Below, one piece after another: positions 8,033 through 17,218 of a stretch of DNA of 64,000 nucleotides; the first letter of the stretch is position 1; each line of letters opens with the position of its first letter. Source of the stretch: Agrobacterium larrymoorei (lineage in GTDB: Bacteria; Pseudomonadota; Alphaproteobacteria; Rhizobiales; Rhizobiaceae); contig NZ_CP039692.1 of assembly GCF_005145045.1 (NCBI RefSeq), forward strand, positions 434,001-498,000, in the 5' to 3' direction. Both the position numbers and the translations under genes were made by a program. A model generated the notes under the pieces. It was not told the origin of the DNA. It was given only the letters and a program-made list of their open reading frames with translations, and ran no database searches.

Positions 8033-9100
8033 ATGAACAGTCACACCATTATTCCAGCTGCGGCTATCGTTACCGGGCAAACGGACGAGATCGTCAAGCT
8101 GAACGATGTCCGCCGCAGCTTCGGCCACGTCTCTGCGCTGGCTGGCATCTCACTGAGCGTCAAGAAAGGTGAAATTCTCGGCATAATCGGGCGAAGCGGT
8201 GCCGGAAAATCCACGCTGATCAGATGCCTGAACGGTCTGGAGCGATCGGATAGCGGTGACATCTTCATCGAAGGACAAAAGATCGATCGACTGCCGGAGC
8301 GTCAGCTGCAACCGTTGCGCCGCAAGATCGGCATGATCTTTCAACACTTCAATCTTCTCTCCGCAAAAACTGTTGAGGCGAATGTAGCACTTCCCCTGAA
8401 GATCGAGGGATTGAGCAAGAAAGAGCGCCTGCAACGCGCCCATGAAATGCTGGACCTGGTTGGCCTTGCGGATAAGGCCAAGGCCTATCCGGGGCAACTT
8501 TCCGGTGGTCAGAAGCAACGCGTCGGCATCGCGCGGGCGCTTGCGGGCAGACCAGCGCTTCTTCTCTCCGATGAGGCCACATCAGCACTCGACCCGGAGA
8601 CCACCCGTTCCATTCTCGCCCTTCTCAAGGACATAAACCGGAAGCTTGGACTGACAATCGTGCTGATCACTCATGAAATGGATGTCGTGCGCGCCATAGC
8701 CGACCGTGTTGCCGTTATCGATGCGGGCCGGATCGTAGAAGAAGGTGACGTCTGGGCGGTGTTTTCGCAGCCAAAACAGGATATTACCAAAAGTCTTCTC
8801 GCGGGAAACCGTCCGCAACTGCCCACTCATCTGCAAAAGGCGCTCGGCAAAGACGGAGAAGATATTCTACTCAGTGTCGACCTTGTGGGAACTTACGCCC
8901 AACAGGCTCTTTTCAGTGACCTTTCCGAAGCCTTTTCAAAGGGCGCGAAAATAGTGGAGGGTGGCGTCGAACATATTCAGCGCCAACCGGTCGCACGCCT
9001 TTTCATAACGCTTCCAAAGACGGACACTGACTTACTGGAGGATGTGCAACGAAAGCTCACCGCTTCTGGCGCGCGCGTGGAGGTGCTCGGCAATGTCTGA
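8033..9100 (+). CDS. metN: Methionine ABC transporter ATP-binding protein MetN
   Basis: A 355-residue ATPase, longer than a simple ABC subunit because it carries the C-terminal NIL regulatory domain (about residues 275-355) that binds methionine in MetN proteins. Walker A GRSGAGKST, signature LSGGQKQR, Walker B LLLSDEATSALD and H-loop ITHEMDVVR are all present. The stop overlaps the metI start (ATGTCTGA), which couples the two. The first 20 residues precede the usual start of ABC homology and may be a short extension. Confidence 0.93.
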   Translation: MNSHTIIPAAAIVTGQTDEIVKLNDVRRSFGHVSALAGISLSVKKGEILGIIGRSGAGKSTLIRCLNGLERSDSGDIFIEGQKIDRLPERQLQPLRRKIGMIFQHFNLLSAKTVEANVALPLKIEGLSKKERLQRAHEMLDLVGLADKAKAYPGQLSGGQKQRVGIARALAGRPALLLSDEATSALDPETTRSILALLKDINRKLGLTIVLITHEMDVVRAIADRVAVIDAGRIVEEGDVWAVFSQPKQDITKSLLAGNRPQLPTHLQKALGKDGEDILLSVDLVGTYAQQALFSDLSEAFSKGAKIVEGGVEHIQRQPVARLFITLPKTDTDLLEDVQRKLTASGARVEVLGNV

Positions 9101-9752
9101 TATCATGATCGAACTTCTGATCCGTTCTCTCTGGGAAACGATCCTCATGACGTTCGCTGCGGGTGCGATCTCACTTGTCGCAGGCCTGCCGCTTGGGCTG
9201 GCACTGGTGGCAACGGCGAAGGGCGGCATTGCGGAGAACCTTTGGATCAACAGCATCATCGGCGCCATCGTCAACGCGTTCCGCTCCGTACCCTTCATCA
9301 TCCTGCTGGTGGCGCTCATTCCGTTGACGAGACTGATCGTCGGAACCTCGCTCGGCACGTGGGCGGCTATCGTTCCGCTCGCCATTGCCGCAACGCCTTA
9401 CTATGCCCGTATAGCGGAAGTGTCGTTGCGCGAGGTGGATCATGGCTTGATCGAAGCCGTGCGCGCCATGGGCGGCAATCGCTGGACGGTCATTCGCGAA
9501 GTCCTTGTACCCGAGGCGCTTCCCGGCATCGTAGCGGGCTTCACCGTAACGCTTGTAACCCTCATCGGCGCCTCCGCCATGGCCGGGGCAATCGGAGCCG
9601 GGGGCTTGGGCGATCTTGCCATCCGCTATGGATATCAACGCTTCGAGACCAACGTCATGATCGCCGTTGTCGTGGTCTTGATCGTGGTGGTTTGCGGTAT
9701 CCAGTGGCTGGGCGACAGGATCGCTCAGAGGCTAGAGAAACATCGAGTATGA
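9093..9752 (+). CDS. metI: Methionine ABC transporter permease MetI
   Basis: Inner-membrane permease of 219 residues with about five membrane segments. Family features: LIRSLWETILMTF at the start, NAFRSVPFIILLVALIP, the EAA loop EAVRAMGGNRWTVIREV, and GAIGAGGLGDLAIRYGYQRF near the C-terminus. The ATG at 9093 overlaps the last eight bases of metN. Ends the metQNI unit; the 168 bases to the next feature contain no recognised gene. Confidence 0.92.
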   Translation: MSDIMIELLIRSLWETILMTFAAGAISLVAGLPLGLALVATAKGGIAENLWINSIIGAIVNAFRSVPFIILLVALIPLTRLIVGTSLGTWAAIVPLAIAATPYYARIAEVSLREVDHGLIEAVRAMGGNRWTVIREVLVPEALPGIVAGFTVTLVTLIGASAMAGAIGAGGLGDLAIRYGYQRFETNVMIAVVVVLIVVVCGIQWLGDRIAQRLEKHRV

Positions 9753-9920
9753 CGATTGGGTAATGGCATGAACGACGCGAGAGCGGTCGCTGCTAGAGAG
9801 TTTGAAGTAGCTCTACAAACGGCTTGACCGACACCATCGGCGCTCAAGCTCGGTTCACGCTTCATTGGTGACGATGAAGCGTGATTGCCACGCGCACGCT
9901 ATATCGACCATCCAGCACAG

Positions 9921-10457
9921 CTACGCGGTAAGCGATCTCGCGAACTCCGCCACGGGCGACGGTTCCGGTAGTTCGAGACTGGCCCGGAAGTCATCGCCCA
10001 CATAATCCGTATCGATCAGTTCTCTTCGACGCAGTTCAGGCAGAAGACCGTTGATGAGAAGGTCTTCCTGATCGGGATTGCCGAGACCATGCAGAGACAG
10101 CACATCGAGAATGCCTGCGCGGTAACGCTCCTCGATGGCGTCGGCCAGTTGTTTCGGCGTACCGGCCACAGACCAGTGGCCCGTTTCCTGCGCCTGGATT
10201 ATGAGTTCGCGCAGGGAGAGACCCTGCTTTGCATATTTGCGAAACACCTCCACGCGGCCTCGTCTGCGGTTGATGCTGGTCACCTCCGGTAACAGCGTGT
10301 CAGGCAACGGCTTGTCGAGCGGCAGGTCGGAAAGGTCGAGATCGCCGCCCAGCATATCGGCAAGTTTCAGGCGTCCCTGTTCGTAATCGATCCGCTCATG
10401 CTTCTCCTTCAGCCGCCTTGCGACATCGGCATCGGATTCGGGAACCTCAACACCCGA
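9921..10457 (-). pseudogene. N-terminally truncated LLM flavin monooxygenase (NtaA/DszA type)
   Basis: About 178 codons matching the C-terminal 40% of a two-component monooxygenase: a helical DADVARRLKEKHERIDYEQG stretch, the LPLDKPLPD motif shared with the intact protein at 44146-45498, LSLRELI, and the VAGTPKQLADAIEERYRAG segment that precedes the family's final strands. The frame is closed upstream by TAA at 10458-10460, and the FMN-binding N-terminal part is gone. Complete relatives in this window are 436-450 residues. The break point lies about 80 bases from the kinase gene, marking a rearrangement boundary between the sulfur and sugar blocks. Confidence 0.75.
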
Positions 10458-10536
10458 TTATCCTGCTTTGACCTTATCAACATCTCCAAACGCTCATCAC
10501 GCTGATGCTAAACCCAAGACCACTAAGAGCACATCA

Positions 10537-11424
10537 TCAAACCCGGTCGTTTTCAGGTGTAGCGACGAGCGCTGCGGCGGCCATGTTTGCTTTTGGAAGT
10601 GCGTCATACATAGTTTCGCCTCGCGCAATCGATGCGGCGAGAACACCTATGAATTCATCGCCTGCGCCATGTGTGCTTTCTACCGTCACCTTGACGGCTT
10701 CGATGGCGGTTTCGTTTCCATCCTGACTGACATAGGAGACGCCTGCACCGCCAGCGGTTACGACCACCTCTGGATAGAGTTTCGCAAGCTTCCTTGCAGC
10801 CTCCAAGGCGCCTTCCAGTGTTTCAACGACCGGAACGCCGGCCAGCATTTCCGCCTCGATGGCGTTTACGACGAGGATGTCGATTAGCGGCTGGAGGTCG
10901 CTGGAAAGCGCTCTGGCAGGGGCGGCATTGATCAGCACACGGCCACCGGCCTGCTTCACGGCCTGTGCAGCTACGACATTGGCGGCATCGGGAATCTCGT
11001 TCTGGAGAACGAGCAGTGTTGTTTTTGACAACAGCTTTTCTGCTGCGTTCACATCGGCTTCATCAAGGGTCAGGTTGCTACCGGAGACGATAACGGCACC
11101 GTAATCGCCCTCATCATCAAAGATGGCGACGCTCATGCCGGTGGGTTGGGATGCATCGCGGCGAACAAAACTGTGATCGACACCTTTGCGTTCAAGATTG
11201 GCAAGCAGGAACCGACCGAAATCATCGTCGGCGACGGCTCCGATCATCGAGGCGGCTACGCCTGTACGGGCTGCCGAAACCGCCTGATTGCCGCCCTTGC
11301 CGCCGCTCTTGGGATGCCATGACGTTCCGGTCACCGTCTCGCCTTTCCGTGGCCGTGATGGCCCCATGACGGCAATATCGTAGTGCAGACTGCCGAAAAC
11401 GGTAACGAGAGGCGAGGATGTCAT
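10537..11424 (-). CDS. PfkB-family sugar kinase (ribokinase-like)
   Basis: ATP-dependent phosphorylation of a sugar in the cytoplasm. The 295 residues include the PfkB N-terminal SGGKGGNQAVSAARTG motif and the C-terminal THGAGDEFIGVLA motif with the catalytic Asp. The usual DTTGAGDAF is altered to STHGAGDEF, so substrate preference may differ from ribokinase. Its start overlaps the RpiR stop by four bases (ATGA). It is the last gene of the operon isomerase-binding protein-ATPase-permease-RpiR-kinase. A second PfkB kinase lies at 17219-18139. Confidence 0.85.
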   Translation of the reverse strand: MTSSPLVTVFGSLHYDIAVMGPSRPRKGETVTGTSWHPKSGGKGGNQAVSAARTGVAASMIGAVADDDFGRFLLANLERKGVDHSFVRRDASQPTGMSVAIFDDEGDYGAVIVSGSNLTLDEADVNAAEKLLSKTTLLVLQNEIPDAANVVAAQAVKQAGGRVLINAAPARALSSDLQPLIDILVVNAIEAEMLAGVPVVETLEGALEAARKLAKLYPEVVVTAGGAGVSYVSQDGNETAIEAVKVTVESTHGAGDEFIGVLAASIARGETMYDALPKANMAAAALVATPENDRV

Positions 11425-12296
11425 GAAGGTTTATCTTTCCGCTTTGATTTGACAGCAGACATGGTCAGGTCAAGATTTCGTTCGGCCGATTGGTAGTCGC
11501 GCTGCGCGACTGCCATGAACACGGCATCGAGAATATTCAGTTGTGCGATGCGTGCCGCTGCGTTCTCGCCCATAAGGGGAGAGCCTTGCGCCGTGGAGCA
11601 GAGGACGACATCGGCGGCTTGCGCCAAGGCAGAGGAATTATAATTGGTAACCGCAATCGTCTGTGCGCCATTGCGCTTGGCGACTTGAAGACCCTCGATG
11701 ATGGCCGTTGTGTTGCCCGAATGGGAAAAGCCAACGGCGATATCGCCCTCTGACAAGAGTGCTGCGGACATCAGCATCATGTGCACGTCGTCAAAAACAC
11801 TCGCGCGCACGCCGATGCGCAGAAACTTATGGGCGACGTCCCGCGCGATCTGCGCAGAGCCTCCAACGCCATAGAAGTCCCGATGTTTGGCACCGTGAAT
11901 AAGGTCTGCGGCCTTTTCGAATGCCACCATATCGAGAATGGAGAGCGTTTCTTCCAGAGCGTTAATCGATGTCCGGAATACCTTCTGCACGATCTCGAGT
12001 GGCGTATCATCGACCGAGAGTTCCTGATGCATTTCGGCTGTCGGCTGGCGGTTATACTGGCTGACAGCCGTGCGAAAATCACGATAACCGGCAAAACCAA
12101 GCTTCTTGGTAATCTTCACCACCATCGCTTCAGAAACACCGGCATCGTCTGCAATCTGTTTCAGTGATGTCTCATCGCTGAATTCACGCATGGCGAACAC
12201 GGTATCGACAACCTTCGCTTCGAGAGGCGTCAGCAGAGGCATCATCATCCGGATGCGTGGGCCGACGGCCTTCGTGTCGAAGTTTTCGGAATTCAT
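11421..12296 (-). CDS. RpiR/MurR-family transcriptional regulator
   Basis: A 291-residue regulator. An N-terminal helix-turn-helix (around residues 35-60: SLKQIADDAGVSEAMVVKIT) is followed by a SIS phosphosugar-binding domain at about 115-250 (FYGVGGSAQIARDVAHKF, GFSHSGNTTAIIEGL). Such proteins sense phosphorylated sugars and usually repress the adjacent catabolic operon. The ATG at 12296 overlaps the permease stop and the gene's stop overlaps the kinase start, so it is embedded in the operon it probably controls. A motif shared by the two sugar operon promoters (17029-17056 and 23204-23231) is a candidate target. Confidence 0.88.
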   Translation of the reverse strand: MNSENFDTKAVGPRIRMMMPLLTPLEAKVVDTVFAMREFSDETSLKQIADDAGVSEAMVVKITKKLGFAGYRDFRTAVSQYNRQPTAEMHQELSVDDTPLEIVQKVFRTSINALEETLSILDMVAFEKAADLIHGAKHRDFYGVGGSAQIARDVAHKFLRIGVRASVFDDVHMMLMSAALLSEGDIAVGFSHSGNTTAIIEGLQVAKRNGAQTIAVTNYNSSALAQAADVVLCSTAQGSPLMGENAAARIAQLNILDAVFMAVAQRDYQSAERNLDLTMSAVKSKRKDKPS

Positions 12297-13270
12297 TCTC
12301 GTCCCCTTGTCGCGCGATCGATCTTCATTGCGACGAGGATTATAAGGCCGGTGGCGAGGAGTTGATAGAAGGCCTGAACATTCATCAACGTCAAACCGTT
12401 GCGCATCGCACCCAGAATGATCGCACCCAAAATGGTGCCGAGAATACTGCCCTTGCCGCCCATAAGCGATGCGCCGCCGATGGCTGCTGCCGCGATGGCA
12501 TCCAGCTCCCACAGATTGCCGAGAATGGGTTCAGCTGCGCCGAGACGACCGATGAGGATAAGCGAGGCCAATGCCGCCAAGCCGCCGGAGATCACATAAG
12601 CCGTGATCTTGGTGCGGACAATCGGAACGCCAGCCACGTAGGCGGCCTCTTCATTCCCCCCAACCGCCATTAGATACTCGCCAATCGGCGTCTTCTTGAG
12701 CAGTATCCATGCAGCAATGGCAACGAAAGCAACGATCAGGACGGGTGTCGGAATTCCGAAGAGGTTGCCGTTGAACAGTGAACGAAACCCTGCTGGTATG
12801 CCAAGAACGGGATTGCCGCCGGTATAGATCAGCGCGATGGCGCGATAGGTGCTAAGTGTGCCGAGTGTGACGATAAAGGGTTGCAAGCCGACATAGGCAA
12901 CGAGCGCGCCATTGATGAAGCCGCAAAGGACGCCAATACCAAGACCAGCAAGGATCGCCAGGGGTATCGGCGTTCCTGCAACCAGCAGGCTGGCTGTGAC
13001 GACGGCGGAGATCGCAGCCGTCGGGCCAACTGACAAATCGATGCCGCCGGAGATGATGACAAGTGTCATGCCGAGCGCCAGGCAGGCATTTATGCTGGAC
13101 TGCTGGAGGATGTTGACGAGGTTTCTCTCGGAAACAAAGCCCGGAACCAGTGCAGCAAACACCGCCATGATGACGATGAGCCCGATCAGTGTTCCCGCAT
13201 CCCGCAGCGAAAATGAGAGGCGGCGGAAAGCCGGAGCGGAGGTAGCGCGAGCATTCGAAGTGCTGGTCAT
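12293..13270 (-). CDS. Sugar ABC transporter permease (RbsC-like, CUT2)
   Basis: Membrane permease of 325 residues with about nine hydrophobic segments. Typical RbsC features are NLVNILQQSSINACLALGMT, ISGGIDLSVG and the GGNEEAAYVAGVPIVRTK loop that contacts the ATPase. It starts 15 bases after the ATPase gene and overlaps the RpiR start by four bases. Together with the ATPase and binding protein it forms a CUT2 importer. Confidence 0.9.
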   Translation of the reverse strand: MTSTSNARATSAPAFRRLSFSLRDAGTLIGLIVIMAVFAALVPGFVSERNLVNILQQSSINACLALGMTLVIISGGIDLSVGPTAAISAVVTASLLVAGTPIPLAILAGLGIGVLCGFINGALVAYVGLQPFIVTLGTLSTYRAIALIYTGGNPVLGIPAGFRSLFNGNLFGIPTPVLIVAFVAIAAWILLKKTPIGEYLMAVGGNEEAAYVAGVPIVRTKITAYVISGGLAALASLILIGRLGAAEPILGNLWELDAIAAAAIGGASLMGGKGSILGTILGAIILGAMRNGLTLMNVQAFYQLLATGLIILVAMKIDRATRGRE

Positions 13271-13285
13271 CGGTTATCCTGTAGG

Positions 13286-14812
13286 TTACACGGGTCGCGC
13301 AATGCGCGCGTCATCCGCATCGGCATTCGCCCCCGGAATGGCATGCGCGACAATCGCGCTTTCGCTCAGTTGATTACGTTCAATGGTTGCAGCAATCCGC
13401 CCTTCACGCATGACCAGCACGCGGTCCGCAAGGCGAATGACTTCCGGCAGTTCTGAAGAGACAACGATGATGGAATGGCCCTCGCGAGCGAGATCTTCGA
13501 TCAGGTGATAAATCTCCGATTTTGCACCGACATCGATGCCGCGGGTCGGTTCATCGAACAGCAGGATTTGCGATTTGGCCGCCAGCCAGCGCGCGATGAT
13601 CGCCTTCTGCTGATTGCCGCCGCTGAACAAGCGGATCGGGCGATCAAGCTGAAAGGGCCGCAGATTGACGCGCTTCAACAAATCCTTCGCAGTGGCGCGA
13701 AGCCTGGAGTTGTTGATCATACCGCCGGACGAGAAGCTGCTGAGGGAGGCAAGCGCCATATTGGTGGCGACGGGACGCAAGGGAATTATGCCTTCCCGCT
13801 TGCGCTCTTCCGGCACCAATCCAATACCTGCAGCGATGGCATCACGCGGATTAGCGAAGCTTTGCTCCTTGCCATCAATGCTGATCGACCCAGCGTTTAA
13901 GCGGTCAATTCCTGCCAGCAGGCGCAAAAGTTCTGTGCGGCCAGAGCCCACGAGCCCCGCAATGCCGAGAACTTCGCCCTTATGCAAGGTGAAAGATACA
14001 TCGCGAATTCTGGTGACGGAGGAGAGATTTCTGGCTTCAAGCTTGATGGTATCAGTGACAAAGGAATTATGCTCTTCCTGCATCAGCTCACGACCGACCA
14101 TCTTGGCGATCACATCTGTTTCCGAAACCTTGGCAAGATCGACAATGTCCACCAGCCTGCCGTCGCGCATGATGCTGGCGCGTTGGCAGATGCGGAACAC
14201 CTCATCCATCTTATGCGATACGTAGATAATGGAAACGCCGCTTTGTGACAGGCTGGCGATGACTTCGGCCAGACGATCAAACTCGCTCGGAGTCAGGCTC
14301 GATGTCGGTTCATCCATGGCGATGACCTTCGCCTTGTCGAGAAGCGCGCGACCGATTTCGACGATCTGACGCTGCGCGACCTTCAGTGACGATATCGGTG
14401 CCGAGGGGTCGATAGTCCTGTCGATCATCGACAGTGCTTCGGCAGCGCGGGCTTCCTGCTCGCGGCGAGATACGAACATGCCGCCCATATGCGTCAGTGA
14501 ATGTCCGAGAAACATGTTCTGCGCGACACTCAAATGCGGCACCTGCTGAAGTTCCTGGTGGATCATCGCGATACCGGCGGCGCGGGCATCCATCGGCTTT
14601 TTGAACATGACCGCCTCACCGTCTACAAATACGGTGCCGGATGTTGGGCGAAACACGCCCGAAAGAATGCGCAAGAGGGTGGATTTGCCGGCACCGTTTT
14701 CCCCGAGCAGTCCGTGGATTTCGCCGGGAGCTACGTCAAACGACACGTCCGTCAGCGCGTTCACGCCGGGAAAGCTCTTGGAAATCGTCTCGAATCTCAG
14801 TCGTGGCGTCAT
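13286..14812 (-). CDS. Sugar ABC transporter ATP-binding protein (RbsA-like, double ATPase)
   Basis: A 508-residue CUT2 ATPase with two ABC halves. The first has Walker A GENGAGKST, signature-equivalent SLKVAQRQIVEIGRAL and Walker B AMDEPTSSL. The second has the degenerate Walker A GLVGSGRTE usual for this family and the signature FSGGNQQKAIIARWL. GAGGTGG four bases before the ATG at 14812 supports the start over one 19 codons upstream. A strong 17-bp hairpin lies just upstream, between it and the binding-protein gene. Confidence 0.92.
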   Translation of the reverse strand: MTPRLRFETISKSFPGVNALTDVSFDVAPGEIHGLLGENGAGKSTLLRILSGVFRPTSGTVFVDGEAVMFKKPMDARAAGIAMIHQELQQVPHLSVAQNMFLGHSLTHMGGMFVSRREQEARAAEALSMIDRTIDPSAPISSLKVAQRQIVEIGRALLDKAKVIAMDEPTSSLTPSEFDRLAEVIASLSQSGVSIIYVSHKMDEVFRICQRASIMRDGRLVDIVDLAKVSETDVIAKMVGRELMQEEHNSFVTDTIKLEARNLSSVTRIRDVSFTLHKGEVLGIAGLVGSGRTELLRLLAGIDRLNAGSISIDGKEQSFANPRDAIAAGIGLVPEERKREGIIPLRPVATNMALASLSSFSSGGMINNSRLRATAKDLLKRVNLRPFQLDRPIRLFSGGNQQKAIIARWLAAKSQILLFDEPTRGIDVGAKSEIYHLIEDLAREGHSIIVVSSELPEVIRLADRVLVMREGRIAATIERNQLSESAIVAHAIPGANADADDARIARPV

Positions 14813-14826
14813 TTTTCCACCTCTTG

Positions 14827-14867
14827 GCTGATGGAGATGCCGGAGATAAACCGGCATCTCCATCAGC
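14827..14867 (-). terminator. 17-bp perfect intercistronic hairpin after the RbsB-like gene
   Basis: A 17-base arm (14827-14843) is exactly complementary to 14851-14867, with a 7-base loop. It begins a few bases after the binding-protein stop and ends before the ribosome site of the ATPase gene. No T run follows on the transcribed strand, so it is more likely a 3' stabilising structure or partial attenuator than a full terminator. Confidence 0.75.
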
Positions 14868-14872
14868 ATTGA

Positions 14873-15937
14873 TTACTGTGCAGTCTTGGCATCTTCCATC
14901 AGCACGGCGCGCACATCGACGCCCTCGCCCTGATAGCGGCTGAGATTATCGGAAGTGATCAGCGCCTGAGGGGTGGCGACCACGCGTGGCAACTTTTGAC
15001 CGGCAACCAGACGCAGCGCGGCTTCCAGCGCAACTTCGCCCGTCAGAACCGGGAAGCTGTCAACCGTGCCGGTAAGTTCGCCCGCCTTGATCGACGCATA
15101 AGCATCGGAAATGCCATCGGTGCCGAAGACTGCGACCTTGCCAGCAAGACCGGCGGCCTTGACCGCTTCGACAATACCCAGCGCCATGCCGTCATTGTTG
15201 GCGTAAAAACCGATCAGGTCAGGATGCTGGTTGAGAATATTGGTGGCAGCATCGTAAGACGTCTGGCGATCCCAATTGCCGGGAACGCTGGCGACGACCT
15301 GAAATTTGTCGTTTTTAGTAATCGTGGATTTGAAACCGTCCGTGCGCTGCACCGCTGCATAAACACCGGCCTGACCTTCGACAATGGCAACCTTGCCGCC
15401 CTGTGGACGGTTTTTGATGAACCAGTTGGCAACACGGACTCCATTATCCCGCTGAACGTTACCGACATAATGTTCGGCCTGCGGGATTACGGCATCATTG
15501 ACGTTGACAACTGGAACCTTGGCAGCCTTCGCCTGCTCGATGACCGGCTGAAGATTGGCGTCTGTCTGTGGCGAGACGAGCAGAACATTATATCCCTGCG
15601 TGATCATGCCTTCGGCAATGGTTAGCTGGCCTAGCTGGTCGCCTTCGCTCTGTGCGGCCTGATAGGCAACGGGAACGCCGACCTTCTTGCCGAAGGCCTC
15701 GTATCCAAGACCCAGCGAGCGCCAGTATTCATTGGTGAGAGTCTTGGATACCGCCCCTGCCTTCGTGCCCTCAGGCAATTTCGGGAAAGGCCCGAGCTTG
15801 GCTTCAAGCTGCGACCAGTCCATGCGATCCTTTTCCGTATCGGAATTGAGCGGCGCAAGTTCCTGCGCAAACGCCGCGCTGAACAGGACGCTGGCGGCAA
15901 GCCCGGCAACAAGCGTTGTCTTCATAAAGGTCTTCAT
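14873..15937 (-). CDS. Periplasmic sugar-binding protein (RbsB-like)
   Basis: A 354-residue CUT2 binding protein. A signal peptide (MKTFMKTTLVAGLAASVLFS, cleavage after AFA) exports it. The mature part has the periplasmic-binding type I fold signs: LLVSPQTDANLQPVIEQAK, VPVVNVNDAV, KVAIVEGQAGVYAAVQRTDG, and AVFGTDGISDAYASIKAGEL. GGGAGG before the ATG at 15937 supports this start rather than one 25 codons upstream. It follows the isomerase gene by 78 bases. The ligand is not determinable; it is an unknown pentose or hexose. Confidence 0.88.
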   Translation of the reverse strand: MKTFMKTTLVAGLAASVLFSAAFAQELAPLNSDTEKDRMDWSQLEAKLGPFPKLPEGTKAGAVSKTLTNEYWRSLGLGYEAFGKKVGVPVAYQAAQSEGDQLGQLTIAEGMITQGYNVLLVSPQTDANLQPVIEQAKAAKVPVVNVNDAVIPQAEHYVGNVQRDNGVRVANWFIKNRPQGGKVAIVEGQAGVYAAVQRTDGFKSTITKNDKFQVVASVPGNWDRQTSYDAATNILNQHPDLIGFYANNDGMALGIVEAVKAAGLAGKVAVFGTDGISDAYASIKAGELTGTVDSFPVLTGEVALEAALRLVAGQKLPRVVATPQALITSDNLSRYQGEGVDVRAVLMEDAKTAQ

Positions 15938-16015
15938 CGGTTTCCTCCCAGATGGATTGTATCGGCACACCTTCGGCATGCGTTGTGACGAGGTTTTTGG
16001 ATTTTCTGGCACAGA

Positions 16016-16996
16016 TCAGCCGAGCATAAGCTCCTGAATGACGGCCTGCGCAGAAACGGCATCCTGACGTTCAACAGCGCCGGACAGGCGATTGTCCTGC
16101 TCGATGCGATCCACCACTTTCAGCATCCGCTTGACGGTCTGAATGTTGACTTCGCATTCGTGAACCGGGTCGAGACCCGTCATGTCAGGGAATGTGTCGA
16201 AATAGATCGCGCCATCGTAACCATCCTTGCGGATCTGGCGCAGAAGCTCGATCGTCTGCTGTGTGTGGACCGCGCCAACCATCAGACCGTCATCACGCTT
16301 GGCGTACCCGTCATTGAGGTGGACGCCGAGAACGCGGCTGTAACGAGCAATCAGGGCAGCGGCAAAGGCAGGCTGCTCGTCGGCATAGAGAACGTGAGCG
16401 AAATCCAGCGTCACGCCAAGGTTGGGCATGTCCACATCCTTGATGGCCAGAAGCGTCGTCGCGCAATCGGGCATCAGGCTGTAGGAACGCGGCTCGTTGG
16501 GCTTGTATTCGATGCTAACGAGGCAATCTGGATCATGCGCGCAAACTTCACGAATTCCATCAATCTCGTGTTGCCACAGCGTGTGGTAATCTGCCTGAAA
16601 TGCATAATCGAAGCCATCTTGACCCAGCCATAGCGTCATGAGGTTGCTGCCAGCGGCGCGGGCGGCATCGATACCCTTCTTCGTAAGATCAATCGCCTCC
16701 CGGCGCACAGCCGCATCGGGATTGGTAAAAGCACCGATCTTAAACGCCGGATTGGTATAATAGCGCATGGCAAAGCCGTTGATTGCAAGGCCGAGATCGC
16801 CGATCTGGCGGGCAAGAACTGCCGGATCATCAGCCACATGGTCAGGATAATTCAGGTCAAGATCAGTCAGACCGTCAACCTTTGCAGCGCGCTTCGCCAT
16901 CTGCAACATGGTCGGCTTGCCGGAAATATCAGGCCATTCGGCAGCAGGTTTTGAGGCAAAGGAATTCAGTCGGGTGGCGAATTTCAATTGGGTCAC
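16016..16996 (-). CDS. Sugar isomerase/epimerase (xylose isomerase-like TIM barrel)
   Basis: A 326-residue cytoplasmic protein of the AP endonuclease-2/xylose isomerase-like family. Likely metal ligands are Glu163 in SIEYKPNEP, Asp198 and His201 in GVTLDFAHVLYA, and His226 in GVHLNDGYA, followed by an acidic residue near YFDTFPD. It is the first gene of the sugar operon, 78 bases before the binding protein. It probably interconverts the imported sugar before phosphorylation by the PfkB kinases. Which sugar is unknown. Confidence 0.82.
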   Translation of the reverse strand: MTQLKFATRLNSFASKPAAEWPDISGKPTMLQMAKRAAKVDGLTDLDLNYPDHVADDPAVLARQIGDLGLAINGFAMRYYTNPAFKIGAFTNPDAAVRREAIDLTKKGIDAARAAGSNLMTLWLGQDGFDYAFQADYHTLWQHEIDGIREVCAHDPDCLVSIEYKPNEPRSYSLMPDCATTLLAIKDVDMPNLGVTLDFAHVLYADEQPAFAAALIARYSRVLGVHLNDGYAKRDDGLMVGAVHTQQTIELLRQIRKDGYDGAIYFDTFPDMTGLDPVHECEVNIQTVKRMLKVVDRIEQDNRLSGAVERQDAVSAQAVIQELMLG

Positions 16997-17028
16997 TGGT
17001 CTTGCTCACTTCAGTCGCTGTTGATGCA

Positions 17029-17056
17029 ACTTCACAAATTAAAACTATTTTGTAAA
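17029..17056. promoter_or_regulatory. Motif ACTTCACA-N15-GTAAA upstream of the isomerase operon
   Basis: Located 33 bases upstream of the isomerase gene start. The same ACTTCACA-N15-GTAAA arrangement, with exactly the same spacing and an AT-only-like spacer, occurs at 23204-23231 in front of the other sugar operon. Read on the transcribed strand it is TTTAC...TGTGAAGT. A shared operator (perhaps of RpiR) or promoter is likely. Confidence 0.5.
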
Positions 17057-17218
17057 GCTATATATGTTGTGCATTGCATCAATTCGTGTCGGAGCCACCG
17101 TTTTAAGACGTTATTCCGCGCTTCAAGGACGCGTGAAATCAGCCGCGAAGCTCTTTGCAGCTATGGTGGCCTGGCATGAGAAGAAAAGCCGCGAGTCGCG
17201 CAGCCAAATACGATGGCG

